NCBI GenBank assembly: GCA_016795365.1
Contig: JAEUHN010000022.1
Coordinates: 19,109-83,108 of the forward strand
DNA: 64,000 nucleotides
From: Verrucomicrobiaceae bacterium
Lineage (GTDB): Bacteria > Verrucomicrobiota > Verrucomicrobiia > Verrucomicrobiales > Verrucomicrobiaceae
Direction: 5' to 3'
This document shows positions 37,163 through 48,010 of this stretch, piece after piece. The notes beneath the pieces are model-generated. The model had not been told where the DNA came from. It made no database searches and was given only the letters and a program-made list of their open reading frames with translations. Position numbers and translations under genes: made by a program. Every line of letters begins with the position of its first letter. Position 1 is the first letter of the stretch.

Positions 37163-40100
37163 ATGTCTCTTCCCCGCCTCGCTCTCCGCCATCCCTGGAC
37201 CATCCTGGTCATCGTCGTTGCGGTGTTGCTCGGGGCATGGATGGCGACCAAGAAGATGGCGCGCGATGTGTTCCCGCCGCTGGGCATTCCCACGATCTAT
37301 GTGGCGCAACCGTATGGCGGCATGGACGCACTCCAGATGGAGGGCTACCTGACCTACTACTACGAGTATCATTTCCTCTACATCGCGGGCATCGAGCACG
37401 TGGAGTCGAAGAACATCCAGGGCGCTTCGATCATGAAGCTGCAATTCCATCCCGGCACGGACATGTCGGCAGCGCTGTCGGAGACCATCGCGTATGTGAA
37501 CCGCTCGCGCTCGTTCATGCCGCCGGGCACGCCGGGGGCGTTCGTCACGCGCTTCGATGCGGGCAGTGTGCCGGTGGGGAATCTGGTCTTCTCGACGGAG
37601 AATCCGAATCGCACCGTGGGGCAAATGCAGGATGCCGCGCTAAACATGGTGCGGCCGCTCTTTGCCACGCTGCCGGGCGTCTCGGCACCGCCGCCGTTCG
37701 GAGGCAGCGCTCGCACCATTCTCATTAACGTGAAGCCGGACCGCCTGCGCGCTTATGGATTGTCGCCGGACGATGTGGTGAAGGCGATGACCGAGGCGAA
37801 CACGATGAGCCCGAGCGGCAATCTCGCCTTGCCGGGTAGCTATCCCATCGTGCCGACGAACGCGGTGGTGAAAAGCATCCAGGACCTCGCCGCCGTGCCG
37901 CTGAAGGTCACGGACCAAGGCGCGGTGTATGTGCGCGATGTCGGCGAGGTGAGCGACGGCAGCGACCTCGTGACCAGCATCGCCATCGTGAACGGCAAGC
38001 GCACGGTTTACATGCCCGTGACGAAGCGCAGCGATGCCTCGACGCTCAGCGTCGTCGAGCTGGTGAAGGCGAACCTCGGCAAGTTCAAGGCCGCGTGCCC
38101 GGAGGACATCAACGTCACCTTCGAGTTCGACCAAAGCCCGTGGATCATCCGCGCTATTGAAGACCTCGTGAAGGAAGGCATCCTCGGCGCGTGTCTCACG
38201 GGCTTGATGGTGCTGATCTTCCTGCGCGACTTGCGCAGCGTGTTCATCGTCGTGCTGAACATTCCCATCGCGCTCGCGTCGTCGGTGCTCGCGCTGTGGA
38301 TCGGTGGTCACTCGATCAACCTCATGACGCTCGGCGGACTCGCGCTCGCGGTCGGCATCCTCGTCGATGAAGCGACCGTGGAGATCGAGAACATCCATCG
38401 TCATCTCAAGATGGGCGGCAAGAGTCTTGCGCGCTGTGTGCTCGATGCGTCGGAGGAAACCATCGGCCCGCGCTCGCTCTCGATGCTGTGCATTCTCGCG
38501 GTGTTCGTGCCCAGCTTCTTCATGACCGGCGCAGCGAAGGCGCTCTTCCTGCCGCTCTCGCTCGCGGTGGGCTTCAGCATGATCGGCAGCTATTTGCTTT
38601 CATCGACACTCGTGCCGGTGCTCAGCATCTGGTGGCATCGCGAGCCGAAAGCGCACGCCGAATCCAAGCCAGCCAACGAGTCCGCGCTGCGCTGGCTTTT
38701 CCTGCCCTCGATCACCACACGCCACATCCTCGTGCCTGCGTATCTCGGCGGCACCGTGTTCGCCATCACGCTCGTGTTGCCCTTCCTCGGCACGGAGATT
38801 TTCCCGCAGATCGACGCCGGACAGCTTCAGCTTCGTCTGCGCGCACCGACCGCCACGCGACTCGAAACCACCGAGCAAATCGCCACGCGCACGCTCGCGA
38901 TTATTGGCGAGGAATCGCCCATCGCGACGAGCATGGGCCTGATCGGCGTTCATGCGCCGAACTACCCGGTGAACCTCATCCACCAGTGGAACAGCGGTCC
39001 TGAGGAAGCCACTCTGCAAGTGCAGCTCAAGCCCGGCTCCAAGTCCATCGCCGAGCTGCGCGAGAAACTTCGCACGCGCCTGAAGGCAGAGCTTCCCAAT
39101 GTGCTCTTCTCCTTTGAACCCGCCGACATCGTCAGCCGCGTGATGGCGCTCGGTTCGCCCACGCCGATTGAAGTCGCAGTCAGTGGCAAGGACTTCGCCG
39201 CCAGCCGCGCGCACGCCACGTTGCTCAAAGACAAGCTAGCCGAGTTGAAGGACCTGCGCGATGTGCAGTTCAGCCAGACACTCGATTATCCGAGCGTGGA
39301 CGTGAACATTGATCGCGAGCGCGCGGGCTTGCTCGGCGTGAAGATGAGCGACGCCACGCGCAGCCTCGTTGCTGCCACCGCGAGCAGCCGATTCACCGTG
39401 CCGAACTACTATGCCGACCCGAAGACCGGCCAGAGCATGAGCCTGCAAGTGCAGGTGCCGCAGACCATGATGAAGGGCCTCGAAGACCTGCGCAATCTGC
39501 CCGTCACCAGCAGCCACGGCAGCACCGTGCCGCTGCGCAACGTCGCGAAAGTCAGCGAGGGCACCACCCTTGGCCAATACGACCGCTACAACATGGCGCG
39601 CACCGTCTCGATCACCGCGAACCTGCACGACCAGCCGCTCGGCAGCATCGCGAAGCAGGTGGAAAAAGTCATCGCCGACAACCCCGCGCCCACCGGCACC
39701 AACGTCGCCCTACGCGGCCAAGTGCCACCGATGAAGGAACTCGTGGACGGCCTGGAAACCGGCCTGCTCATCGCCATCGTGACCATCTTTCTCCTGCTGG
39801 TTGCCAACTTCCAAAGTGTGCGCCTCGCGGTGATCGTGCTCACCACCATTCCTGCCGCGCTGCTCGGCGTCGTGCTCGCGCTCAAGCTCACCGGCACCAC
39901 GCTGAACATCCAAAGCTTCATGGGCGCGATCATGTCCGTCGGCGTCGCCGTTGCGAATGCGATCCTTCTCGTCACCTTCGCGCATCGCGCGCAACTTGGA
40001 GGCATGGCGAAACGCGATGCTGCCCTCGAAAGCGCGACCACACGCCTCCGCCCCATCTTGATGACCAGCCTCGCGATGATCGCGGGCATGATCCCCATGG

Positions 40101-40261
40101 CGTTGGCGAAATCTCAGACGAGTCCGCTCGCCATCGCAACCATCGGTGGCTTGGCACTCGCCACCGTCGCGACGCTGCTCGTGCTACCCGCCGTGTATGC
40201 GCTGCTCGCCTCAAAGCACGCCAAGAACGCTTCACTGGAACCTGACGAAGCAACCGCCTAA
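37163..40261 (+). CDS. RND efflux transporter permease
   Basis: A 1032-residue inner-membrane proton-driven pump of the AcrB/CusA superfamily. It has an N-terminal helix (HPWTILVIVVAVLLGAWMA) and the two repeated halves with large periplasmic domains. The TM4 proton-relay segment reads GILVDEATVEIENIHRH, with D-E in the place where drug pumps have D-D. GLALATVATLLVLPAVYAL is near the C-terminal end. It is followed by an adaptor (17 bp on) and a TolC gene. The substrate is unknown. Confidence 0.88.
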   Translation: MSLPRLALRHPWTILVIVVAVLLGAWMATKKMARDVFPPLGIPTIYVAQPYGGMDALQMEGYLTYYYEYHFLYIAGIEHVESKNIQGASIMKLQFHPGTDMSAALSETIAYVNRSRSFMPPGTPGAFVTRFDAGSVPVGNLVFSTENPNRTVGQMQDAALNMVRPLFATLPGVSAPPPFGGSARTILINVKPDRLRAYGLSPDDVVKAMTEANTMSPSGNLALPGSYPIVPTNAVVKSIQDLAAVPLKVTDQGAVYVRDVGEVSDGSDLVTSIAIVNGKRTVYMPVTKRSDASTLSVVELVKANLGKFKAACPEDINVTFEFDQSPWIIRAIEDLVKEGILGACLTGLMVLIFLRDLRSVFIVVLNIPIALASSVLALWIGGHSINLMTLGGLALAVGILVDEATVEIENIHRHLKMGGKSLARCVLDASEETIGPRSLSMLCILAVFVPSFFMTGAAKALFLPLSLAVGFSMIGSYLLSSTLVPVLSIWWHREPKAHAESKPANESALRWLFLPSITTRHILVPAYLGGTVFAITLVLPFLGTEIFPQIDAGQLQLRLRAPTATRLETTEQIATRTLAIIGEESPIATSMGLIGVHAPNYPVNLIHQWNSGPEEATLQVQLKPGSKSIAELREKLRTRLKAELPNVLFSFEPADIVSRVMALGSPTPIEVAVSGKDFAASRAHATLLKDKLAELKDLRDVQFSQTLDYPSVDVNIDRERAGLLGVKMSDATRSLVAATASSRFTVPNYYADPKTGQSMSLQVQVPQTMMKGLEDLRNLPVTSSHGSTVPLRNVAKVSEGTTLGQYDRYNMARTVSITANLHDQPLGSIAKQVEKVIADNPAPTGTNVALRGQVPPMKELVDGLETGLLIAIVTIFLLLVANFQSVRLAVIVLTTIPAALLGVVLALKLTGTTLNIQSFMGAIMSVGVAVANAILLVTFAHRAQLGGMAKRDAALESATTRLRPILMTSLAMIAGMIPMALAKSQTSPLAIATIGGLALATVATLLVLPAVYALLASKHAKNASLEPDEATA

Positions 40262-40278
40262 CCCAGCCTCTTTTCATC

Positions 40279-41310
40279 ATGCGATTCCTCGTTGTTCTCA
40301 GTCTCTTCGCTTCGACCGCTCTCGCGCTTGAGCTTCCTGTCGCCAAACCCACCACAGGCACCATCCATCGTTGGGTCGCGTTGCCATCCACGCTCGCGCC
40401 TTGGCAGCAGGCGACTCTCTACGCGAAGGTCACCGGTTACATCAAGAAGGTCACCGTCGATAAAGGAGACTCGGTCAAAGCTGGCCAAGTGATCGCGGAG
40501 ATTGAGGTGCCGGAGCTTGAGGCGGAGATGGTGAAGTTCGAGGCCGAGTCCTCGGCGTTGAAGCCCGCATTCGAGTTTGCGCAGCAGGAATACGACCGGC
40601 TTATCAAGGCGCAAAAGTCGTCGCCGGACTTGATCCTGCCGCAGATGCTGGAGAAGGCGAAGGCAGAACTCGACAAGGCGAAGGCGTCGTTTGATGTCGT
40701 GGATGCGAATGCGAAGCGCGCCCGTGTGATGATCGGCTACGCGAAGATCACCGCGCCGTTCGACGGCATCATCTCCGCACGTTTCGTCGATGCCGGTGCG
40801 CTGGTGAACGCGAGCACGAGCAAGGTCGTGGACCTTGTCGATGCTAGCACGATCCGTTTGCAGATTCCCGTCACCGAACTGGAGACCTCGCTCGTGCAAG
40901 TCGGCAAGCCCGTGAAGGCCACCATCGATGCCGTCGGTGCCACGCCGATCGAAGCTACGATCTCGCGCATCAGCTACGCGCTCGATCCCGCCACACGCAC
41001 GATGCTTGCCGAAGCCGATCTCAAGAACGCCGACCTCAAGCTCCGCCCCGGCATGTATGCGATGGCGAAGATCGGCGTGGAGAAGCACGAGAACGCGATG
41101 CTCATCCCCGTGACCGCGCTCGCGATGGAAAAGACCAACGCCTTCGTCTTCAAACCCGCCGACGGCAAAGCCATCAAGACCGCCATCACCATTGGATTCA
41201 ACGACGGCGCGAACGTCGAAGTGCTCACCGGTCTCGATAAGGACAGCGCCGTGTTCCTGCCGGACAAGGTGGCGCTGACGGACAAACAACCTGTGACGAT
41301 CAAGCCATGA
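40279..41310 (+). CDS. RND efflux periplasmic adaptor (MFP)
   Basis: A 343-residue adaptor with a signal peptide (MRFLVVLSLFASTALALE). The lipoyl half ATLYAKVTGYIKKVTVDKGDSVKAGQVIAEIE is near residue 45. A shortened alpha-hairpin (about 75-150) includes a SSPDLILPQMLEKAKAEL helix, and the second lipoyl half ITAPFDGIISARFVDAGALV and a beta-barrel follow. It is not a lipoprotein (no lipobox cysteine). Its stop overlaps the TolC start by four bases (ATGA). Confidence 0.9.
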   Translation: MRFLVVLSLFASTALALELPVAKPTTGTIHRWVALPSTLAPWQQATLYAKVTGYIKKVTVDKGDSVKAGQVIAEIEVPELEAEMVKFEAESSALKPAFEFAQQEYDRLIKAQKSSPDLILPQMLEKAKAELDKAKASFDVVDANAKRARVMIGYAKITAPFDGIISARFVDAGALVNASTSKVVDLVDASTIRLQIPVTELETSLVQVGKPVKATIDAVGATPIEATISRISYALDPATRTMLAEADLKNADLKLRPGMYAMAKIGVEKHENAMLIPVTALAMEKTNAFVFKPADGKAIKTAITIGFNDGANVEVLTGLDKDSAVFLPDKVALTDKQPVTIKP

Positions 41311-42596
41311 CGAAGCATTTCCTTTCTGTGTTGTCCGTTTGTTCAGTGGTTCTCCACGCCGAGCCCATCGACTTGCCCACAACGCTTCGTCTCGCAGGCG
41401 CTAACGCCATCGACGTGCAGCTCGCGCAGCAGAAGCTGGAAGAGGCACGTGGCAACGAAGAGCAGCGCGTGCTCGCGTTCATCCCGACGCTGACCGTGGG
41501 CGTCGGCTACAAGAACCATCAGGGCGCAGTGCAGGAGGTGGGTGGCAATGTGATCGATGTCTCGAAGCAGAGCTACAATCTCGGCGGCACGGCGTCGATG
41601 GACCTCAACTTCGGCGATGCGTGGTATAAGCGGCTGGCGGCGAAGCAGCAGGCAGAGGCAGCATCGAAGAGTGTGGAGGCGCAAAGGTTGAGCACGCAGG
41701 CGAAGGCGGCGGCGGCTTACTTTGAACTCGTGCGCGCGCAGGCTTCGGTTGCGGTGGCGGATGAGGCGGTGCGCATCTCGCAGGACTATGGCAAGCAGGT
41801 GGCGAATGCGGTGCAGGCAGGCGTGGCGTTCAAGGGTGATGCCTTGCGTGTGGATGTGCAGACGCGGCGCAACCAGCTCGATCTCGAACGCGCTCGCGGT
41901 GCGGTGAAGCAGGCGAGCGTGCAACTCGCGGCGATCCTTCGCCTTGATCCGTCGGTGGAACTCAAGGCGGCGGATGGCGAGCCTGCGGTGCTGAAGCTGA
42001 CGAATGCGACTGCGGATGCGAAGTCACTCACGCAGAAGGCGCTAACGCAGCGTCCTGAGATCGCACAGCAGCTCGCGCAACTCGCGGCGGTTCGTCACGA
42101 ACGCGATGCGGCGGTGAAGGGTCCGTGGGTGCCAACGTTCACGGCGCAGGTCTTTGCTGGTGGACTCGATGGCGGTGTGAACACGAGCACGCGTGGTCTG
42201 GGCGACAGCGAGGACTACTTCGTTGGCTTGTCGTGGAAAATTGGTGCGGGTGGTCTCTTCGATAAAGGCCGCACTCGCGTTGCGGAGGCGAAGGTGAAGC
42301 AAGCCGAGCTGGAAGAAGCGAAGATCAAAGAAGCGATCGTGGCTGAAGTCGTCGCCGCGCAGGAGCAGGTCAAAACTTTAGCGAAGGAAGTCGAAGCCTC
42401 ACGCGAGGCGGTGAAGGCGGCGGAGCAGAACAACAAGCTGACGCACGAGCGCCAGGAGTTCGCCGTTGGCATCGTTTTGGAGACGGTGCTTGCCGAGCAA
42501 GAGTTGACGAAGGCGCGGCTCGACTACCTGAATGCGGTCACGGCGCACAACGCTGCGCAGTATCTCTTCATGAAGTCTTTGGGAACGCTCCGTTGA
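41307..42596 (+). CDS. TolC-family outer membrane efflux channel
   Basis: A 429-residue outer-membrane factor with a signal peptide (LSVLSVCSVVLHA). It shows the duplicated helical repeats of TolC: LAQQKLEEARGNEEQRVLAFIPTL, ARQ/AKQ-rich helices (about 110-190) and the second copy from about 235. PGxxxG-type turns are replaced by ASMDLNFGDAWYKR and GLSWKIGAGGLFDKGRTR strand pairs. It completes the tripartite pump with the two genes before it. Confidence 0.88.
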   Translation: MTKHFLSVLSVCSVVLHAEPIDLPTTLRLAGANAIDVQLAQQKLEEARGNEEQRVLAFIPTLTVGVGYKNHQGAVQEVGGNVIDVSKQSYNLGGTASMDLNFGDAWYKRLAAKQQAEAASKSVEAQRLSTQAKAAAAYFELVRAQASVAVADEAVRISQDYGKQVANAVQAGVAFKGDALRVDVQTRRNQLDLERARGAVKQASVQLAAILRLDPSVELKAADGEPAVLKLTNATADAKSLTQKALTQRPEIAQQLAQLAAVRHERDAAVKGPWVPTFTAQVFAGGLDGGVNTSTRGLGDSEDYFVGLSWKIGAGGLFDKGRTRVAEAKVKQAELEEAKIKEAIVAEVVAAQEQVKTLAKEVEASREAVKAAEQNNKLTHERQEFAVGIVLETVLAEQELTKARLDYLNAVTAHNAAQYLFMKSLGTLR

Positions 42597-42648
42597 ATTG
42601 CCTGGCGGCTAACGTGGTGCAGCCTTTGCTTTGGGCCGAGGCATCCGC

Positions 42649-45207
42649 CTAAGGCACGGGGTGGTTGAGCTGCTGGAGCTTTTGACTCCACTGCCGCAGT
42701 TTCTCCTGATGTTGCATCCGTGCCTGTGGGCCTGCTTTTTCAATGATGGCGATCAACTTCTCATAGATCTGTTTTTCTCCCCCAGGATCGACTGCATAGG
42801 CTTGCGGGTGCTCGCGGAGCAATTCGTCTAAACGGAGGGCGGAGGCGATGGCTTGATCATGCTTTCCCAGCTTGCTCTGCAGACTGGCGAGAGCCCCGAG
42901 GTCGTCCATCCAAACCGCCGGATGCGGTGCATGTTCGCGGCCAATGATTTCACAAGCCTCCCGGTGCGGTAGAGCCTCCACGAGTTTGCCCGCCTGCTCG
43001 AGCATTTCACCCATGGCGCGGTGGCCATGCATCTGCTCGACGGAATCTCCGGTCTTTCGGGCAATGCGAAGAGCTTCATTGATGGAGGCCTGGCTTTCGT
43101 CCACTCGCTTGAGTCGCGCATACACGCGGGACATCTCGATGAGCGGATCGATCAGTCGGTTGCTGTCCTTGCCCCGATGCTCGCGGTCGAGGGCGATGGA
43201 TTCTTCGAAGGAATTGATGGAGGCCTCAAGGTTGCCGCGCTCGACTTCGAGCCTTGCACTGGCGACAAGCAGAGTCACGCGAGCAGCTCGTTTGCTGCGA
43301 GAGGTGTCGTTGGGATCGATTTGCTCGAGAGCTTCTCGCAGGGTCTGCGCGGATTCGTCGAGTCGACCGGCCCGTCGTTGAACTTCGGCCACAGTGCGCA
43401 GGAAGCGGCCGTCTTCGCTGGCCGGGATGTTGCGGCCATTGCGCCGCTTCATGAGTTGATCCACCACAGCCAGGGCTTCGTCGTGACGGCCGACGTAGGA
43501 CAGCTCCGAGGCCATGACCCGGCAGTTGTTGAACCAGTCCGGACCATTGCCGTAACCGCCTTTCTCAAGGAGGTCCGCAGCGGTCTTCAGAAGCTTTAGC
43601 GCGGCACTTCGATCGCCGGTCACATCGATCTCTGCCTTCGCGATCGGAAGCGAGAGGCTTTGGGTGCGATGATCCTCGAAGCCGTAGAGCTTCTCGAACA
43701 GCGCCTGTTGTTTTTTCAGCAGCGGCAGGGCGCGGGCGGAGTCACCCATGGTCACATAGACATTCACAAGACTGCTGCACAGGGCGGCTTGAATCTCTGG
43801 TTGGTGATCGAAGCGGTCCAGATCACGCGTGCTTTCATCCAGGGCGAGCCTCAGTGCCTCGGGGTTCTTGCCGTCATCCACATGCTTGCCGGCTTCTGAC
43901 AGGAGGCGGCTGAGGAAGACGGTGAGATGCCCGGCTTTTTGGTTCTCGGACAAAGCTGTGGCCTCGCTTTGCTCCGCTCTTTGCAGGGCCTCCTCGGCTA
44001 CGCTGCGGGCTCGCGACTCGCGATTGAGAAGGACGAGGCTGACCAAGGCGATGACGATTACGCCGCCGATGGCCGTGGAACCGAGGGCGAACCCGACCTG
44101 ATGACGTTGTGCGAGCTTTCGCAGGCGATACCACGCGCTGGGCGGGCCGACGCTGAGGGGCTCCTTGTTGAGGTATCGCCGCAGATCGTCAGCAAAAGCA
44201 GCCACGGTGGGGTAGCGATCGTCGGGCGATTTCTCGAGGGCCTTGAGCACGAGCCAGTCGATTTCATCACTGAGCTGGAGCGCCAGATGGTAGGTCGATT
44301 CATCGAGGTTCCCTGCCTTCAAGACGCGGGTGCTGGGACGGACCGGATCAGTCGCGCACATGCGGCGGAACAGCTCATTGGCCGGGAGTGACTCCGCGTC
44401 CTGGATCTCGATCGCCGGGCAGCAGGTGAGCATCTCGTAGAGAATGGCTCCGAGCGAATACACGTCGGCTCGGAAGTCCACCTGATCAGTGCCCAGGGTG
44501 GCGTTCTCGGGAGCCATATAGCGCGGTGTGCCCAGCATGATGCCGCGAGCGGTGAAGGCGAGGCTTTCAGCGCTCTGGGCTTCGGCTTGAAGGATCTTTG
44601 CGATGCCGAAGTCGATCACCGTGGGCACGGGCAGGCCGTGGGATTCGGTGACGAGGATGTTGGAGGGTTTGAGGTCGCGATGGAGCACGCCTTTGACGTG
44701 CGCATACTGAATGGCCTCGCAGACGTCGAGCATCAACTCGAGGCACTGATGCAGCCCCAGGCGGTGATCGCGGACATACTGCGTGATGGGCACTCCATGG
44801 ACCAGCTCCATGGCAAAGTAGGGCCGGTGATCCTTTGTCGCGCCTGCGTCCAGCACACTGGCAATGAAGCGATGAGACATCAAGGCGAGTGCCTGGCGCT
44901 CCCTTCGGAAGCGTGTGATCACGGACTTCGTGTTCATCCCTGCGCGCACGATCTTGAGGGCCACTTCGCGTTTGAGCGTGTCATTCTGCCGCGCCTTCCA
45001 GACGATCCCGAATCCACCTTTGCCCAAAGGCTCGATCAAGGTGTAGCGCCCCACGGAGTCGCCAGCCTTCAATTCGATCTCATCCAGATCGCCTTCGATG
45101 TCGGTGTCCAGCTCCGGGGCCATGGCGAGCCCCAGCAGCCCGTGAGCCGGAGGAGGTGTGGCGCGCACATCGTCCTGGGTGGTGGGGCTGAGGGGCATGT
45201 CTGGCAT
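42649..45207 (-). CDS. Serine/threonine protein kinase with C-terminal TPR domain
   Basis: An 852-residue membrane-anchored Hanks kinase. The domain runs from about 50 ([20 protein letters not shown]) to about 330, with VALKIVRAG (ATP lysine), [11 protein letters not shown] (catalytic loop), IDFGIAK and [15 protein letters not shown] transmembrane helix follows near residues 370-390 ([14 protein letters not shown]). The C-terminal 430 residues are helical TPR-like repeats, including [20 protein letters not shown]. The outside TPR part probably senses a partner. The ATG at 45207 is used; an in-frame extension to 45360 overlaps dapL. The gene is divergent from dapL. Confidence 0.87.
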   Translation of the reverse strand: MPDMPLSPTTQDDVRATPPPAHGLLGLAMAPELDTDIEGDLDEIELKAGDSVGRYTLIEPLGKGGFGIVWKARQNDTLKREVALKIVRAGMNTKSVITRFRRERQALALMSHRFIASVLDAGATKDHRPYFAMELVHGVPITQYVRDHRLGLHQCLELMLDVCEAIQYAHVKGVLHRDLKPSNILVTESHGLPVPTVIDFGIAKILQAEAQSAESLAFTARGIMLGTPRYMAPENATLGTDQVDFRADVYSLGAILYEMLTCCPAIEIQDAESLPANELFRRMCATDPVRPSTRVLKAGNLDESTYHLALQLSDEIDWLVLKALEKSPDDRYPTVAAFADDLRRYLNKEPLSVGPPSAWYRLRKLAQRHQVGFALGSTAIGGVIVIALVSLVLLNRESRARSVAEEALQRAEQSEATALSENQKAGHLTVFLSRLLSEAGKHVDDGKNPEALRLALDESTRDLDRFDHQPEIQAALCSSLVNVYVTMGDSARALPLLKKQQALFEKLYGFEDHRTQSLSLPIAKAEIDVTGDRSAALKLLKTAADLLEKGGYGNGPDWFNNCRVMASELSYVGRHDEALAVVDQLMKRRNGRNIPASEDGRFLRTVAEVQRRAGRLDESAQTLREALEQIDPNDTSRSKRAARVTLLVASARLEVERGNLEASINSFEESIALDREHRGKDSNRLIDPLIEMSRVYARLKRVDESQASINEALRIARKTGDSVEQMHGHRAMGEMLEQAGKLVEALPHREACEIIGREHAPHPAVWMDDLGALASLQSKLGKHDQAIASALRLDELLREHPQAYAVDPGGEKQIYEKLIAIIEKAGPQARMQHQEKLRQWSQKLQQLNHPVP

Positions 45208-45325
45208 CGCCCTATTGTGGTGCGGGCATTGGTGCGTGGACAAGCAGAAAGCCAGCGACTTCGCCCTTGCGCACCGGCCCCGCCTTGCCCACTCTGCGCG
45301 CCCGTCAACCCACCCCTCGAACGTC

Positions 45326-46564
45326 ATGGCGCTCATCAACGAAAACTTCCTCAAGCTCAAGGCCGGCTACCTCTTCCCTGAAATCGCGCGTCGCGTGAAA
45401 GCCTTCACCGAAGCCAATCCCGAAGCCGCCAAGCGTCTGATCCGCTGCGGCATCGGCGACGTGACCGAGGCTCTGCCCGAAGCCGTGCGCTACGCCATGC
45501 ACGAGGCTGTGGATGAAATGGGCAACCGCGGCACCTTCAAAGGCTACGGCCCTGAGCAGGGCTACGACTTCCTGCGCAAGGCCATCGCCGAGAACGACTT
45601 CCAGGCGCGCGGCATCAATGTCGATGCGGATGAGATCTTCATCTCGGACGGCAGCAAGTGCGACACTGGCAACATCCTCGACATCTTCGGCAAGGGGAAC
45701 AAGATCGCCATCACCGACCCGGTGTATCCCGTCTATGTGGACACCAACGTCATGATCGGCAACACCGGCGACGCCGATGAAAACGGCGCGTATGCTGGCC
45801 TGCATTATCTGAAGTGCGGCCCCGAGAACGGCTTCGTCCCCGCCATCCCGAACGAACGCGTGGACCTCGTGTATCTCTGCTACCCAAACAACCCCACGGG
45901 CGCGACCGCCACTCGCGCGCAGCTCGAAGCCTGGGTGCAATACGCACTGAAAAACGACACCATCATCCTCTACGATGCAGCTTATGAAGCCTTCATTCAG
46001 GACGACAGTATCCCGCGCAGCATCTTCGAAATCGAAGGCGCGCGCGACTGCGCCATCGAGTTCCGCAGCTTCAGCAAGAACGGCGGCTTCACCGGTATGC
46101 GCTGCGCTTTCGTCGTGATCCCGAAAGGCCTCATGGGCAAGACCGCCAGCGGCGAAAAGCAGGCCATCCACCCGCTCTGGAGCCGGCGCCACAGCACCAA
46201 GTTCAACGGTGCCAGCTACATCATTCAAAAGGGTGCCGAAGCCCTCTACACCGCCGAAGGCAAGAGCCAGGTGAAGGCGCTCATCGAGCACTACATGGGC
46301 AACGCCAAGCTCCTTGTCCAAGCCTGCAAAGACGCCGGCCTCGCTGTCTATGGTGGCGTGAACGCGCCCTACGTCTGGGTGAAAACCCCGAGCGGCCTCA
46401 CCAGCTGGCAGATGTTCGACAAGATGCTCAACGAAGCCAACGTCGTCATCACCCCCGGCAGCGGCTTCGGCTCCGCCGGCGAAGGTTACTTCCGCATCAG
46501 CGCTTTCAACAGCCGCGCGAACGTGGAAGAAGTCTGCACCCGCATCAAGGCGCTGACGAAGTAG
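45326..46564 (+). CDS. dapL: LL-diaminopimelate aminotransferase
   Basis: A PLP enzyme of 412 residues that converts tetrahydrodipicolinate directly to LL-diaminopimelate, a lysine and peptidoglycan route known in Verrucomicrobia and Chlamydiae. [50 protein letters not shown] and the PLP lysine in [15 protein letters not shown] (near 245) match the DapL family. The start [20 protein letters not shown] is the family N-terminus. Confidence 0.95.
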   Translation: MALINENFLKLKAGYLFPEIARRVKAFTEANPEAAKRLIRCGIGDVTEALPEAVRYAMHEAVDEMGNRGTFKGYGPEQGYDFLRKAIAENDFQARGINVDADEIFISDGSKCDTGNILDIFGKGNKIAITDPVYPVYVDTNVMIGNTGDADENGAYAGLHYLKCGPENGFVPAIPNERVDLVYLCYPNNPTGATATRAQLEAWVQYALKNDTIILYDAAYEAFIQDDSIPRSIFEIEGARDCAIEFRSFSKNGGFTGMRCAFVVIPKGLMGKTASGEKQAIHPLWSRRHSTKFNGASYIIQKGAEALYTAEGKSQVKALIEHYMGNAKLLVQACKDAGLAVYGGVNAPYVWVKTPSGLTSWQMFDKMLNEANVVITPGSGFGSAGEGYFRISAFNSRANVEEVCTRIKALTK

Positions 46565-46589
46565 AGCTTCGACGGGAATTGTTTGTCAG

Positions 46590-46622
46590 AGCCAGCTCCG
46601 GAGTTTCTGGAGCTGGCTTTTT
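46590..46622 (+). terminator. Rho-independent terminator of dapL
   Basis: A perfect stem AGCCAGCTCC/GGAGCTGGCT with a 9-nt loop is followed by TTTT, 26 bp after the dapL stop. Confidence 0.9.
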
Positions 46623-46709
46623 CATGGGTAGGAAAGTCGGAAGCGCGTCGAACTTTAGTGACATTTCAGGCGCTCGATTGCATTCTCCGATGCACCAGCC
46701 TGAACTGCC

Positions 46710-47276
46710 ATGAAGACTCCCAACGCCAAACTTACCACCAAGCAACGCGAGGAACTGCTCAACCAACTACAAACGCGCTTTGAGCATCACATGGAACGGC
46801 ATCAGGGGATCGAGTGGGCGAAGGTGCAGGCGCGGCTGGAGGCGAAGCCTGAGAAGCTGCGGTCGTTGCAACTCATGGAGGAGATGGGTGGAGAGCCCGA
46901 CGTGGTGAGCTCTGACAGGAAAACGGGTGAAGTTGTCTTCTTCGACTGTGCGCCGCAGAGTCCGAAGGCGCGTGCGAGCCTGTGCTATGACGGTGAGGCG
47001 CTGGCATCGCGCAAGGAGCACAAGCCGAAAGACAGTGCGATGGAGATGGCCGAAGCGATGGGCATTGAGTTGCTCACGGAGGAGCAATACACCGAGCTGC
47101 AAAAGCTGGGTGAGTTCGACACGAAGACTTCAAGCTGGGTAAAAACGCCAGATGCCATGCGCAAGCTGGGCGGTGCCTTGTTTGGAGACCGACGCTTTGG
47201 TCGTGTATTCTTCTACCACAACGGCGCGGAGTCTTATTACAGCAGCCGAGGCTTTCGCGGAGTGCTCAGGGTTTGA
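46710..47276 (+). CDS. DUF4256 protein, function unknown
   Basis: A 188-residue protein. The order MEEMGGEPDVVSSDRKTGEVVFFDC, YDGEALASRKEHKPK, AEAMGIELLTEEQYTELQKLGEFDTKTSSW and GGALFGDRRFGRVFFYHNGAESYYSSRGFRG is that of DUF4256, in which a C/H pair and GGALFGDRR are conserved. It is usually found alone. No signal peptide, so probably cytoplasmic. Function unknown. Confidence 0.85.
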   Translation: MKTPNAKLTTKQREELLNQLQTRFEHHMERHQGIEWAKVQARLEAKPEKLRSLQLMEEMGGEPDVVSSDRKTGEVVFFDCAPQSPKARASLCYDGEALASRKEHKPKDSAMEMAEAMGIELLTEEQYTELQKLGEFDTKTSSWVKTPDAMRKLGGALFGDRRFGRVFFYHNGAESYYSSRGFRGVLRV

Positions 47277-47348
47277 ACATTGTTGTTCATCGACTTGCTC
47301 GATTCCGATAGAGATAGAATCAATATCATCTGCGCTTCGACTGCGTGA

Positions 47349-47969
47349 ATGAGTGGCGGCGTCATGAACGACGCACTCACCATCCCGCTTCAGGCTATCG
47401 GAACCGTTCTCGCCGCCGACCTTGTCGCTGGCCTGATTCACTGGGTTGAAGACGCCTATATCCGCGAGGACACACCGCTCGTCGGTTGCTGGATCGGCCG
47501 AACCAATACGCTACACCATCACCTGCCGCGCAGGATGACGCAGAACACCTGGTGGCAGAGCAGCTGGGACCTCGTGGCCGCGATGACGGCGCTCGTTGGG
47601 ATCGTCGCACTGTTAGGCTGTCTTACGTGGCATGTCTGGCTCTTCGCCATGGTGGCCGCAAATGCGAACGAGGTTCACAAGTGGTCGCATCGGACACGTC
47701 GTGAGAACGGACAGTTCATCACCTGGCTGCAAGATCTGCATCTTCTCCAGACGCCTTATCATCACGCGATTCATCACACCAACCCGAAGGATGTTCGCTA
47801 TTGCCCGATCACCAATGTGGTAAACCCGGTGCTAGATGCATTGCGCTTCTGGTCGGGCCTGGAGTGGCTGGTGGCGTATGCGTTTGGCATTTGCCGGAAG
47901 CCAGACACTTCCGTGCCGGGGCAGGGGACGCCGCCTCCGTGGATTGTGGAGATGCGTCACGGGCGATGA
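47349..47969 (+). CDS. CarF/PEDS1-like plasmanylethanolamine desaturase
   Basis: A 206-residue membrane protein with the eight-histidine-type pattern of the TMEM189/CarF family: LIHWVEDAY, NTLHHHLPRRM, NEVHKWSHRTRR and TPYHHAIHHTNPKDVRYCPITNVVNPVLDALRFW. In that family these His residues bind iron and introduce the vinyl-ether double bond that makes plasmalogens. Four hydrophobic segments are present. The start is the ATG at 47349 (another in-frame ATG at 47364). Confidence 0.82.
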   Translation: MSGGVMNDALTIPLQAIGTVLAADLVAGLIHWVEDAYIREDTPLVGCWIGRTNTLHHHLPRRMTQNTWWQSSWDLVAAMTALVGIVALLGCLTWHVWLFAMVAANANEVHKWSHRTRRENGQFITWLQDLHLLQTPYHHAIHHTNPKDVRYCPITNVVNPVLDALRFWSGLEWLVAYAFGICRKPDTSVPGQGTPPPWIVEMRHGR

Positions 47970-48010
47970 TCGCTGACGAAAGACGGTGGTAGGCTCCGTA
48001 GGCTGCCTTC

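Noticed and set aside
45305..46321. 338-residue minus-strand frame antisense to dapL
   Set aside because: Shadow of a strongly conserved gene; translation is Ala/Val/Asp-rich with no motif.
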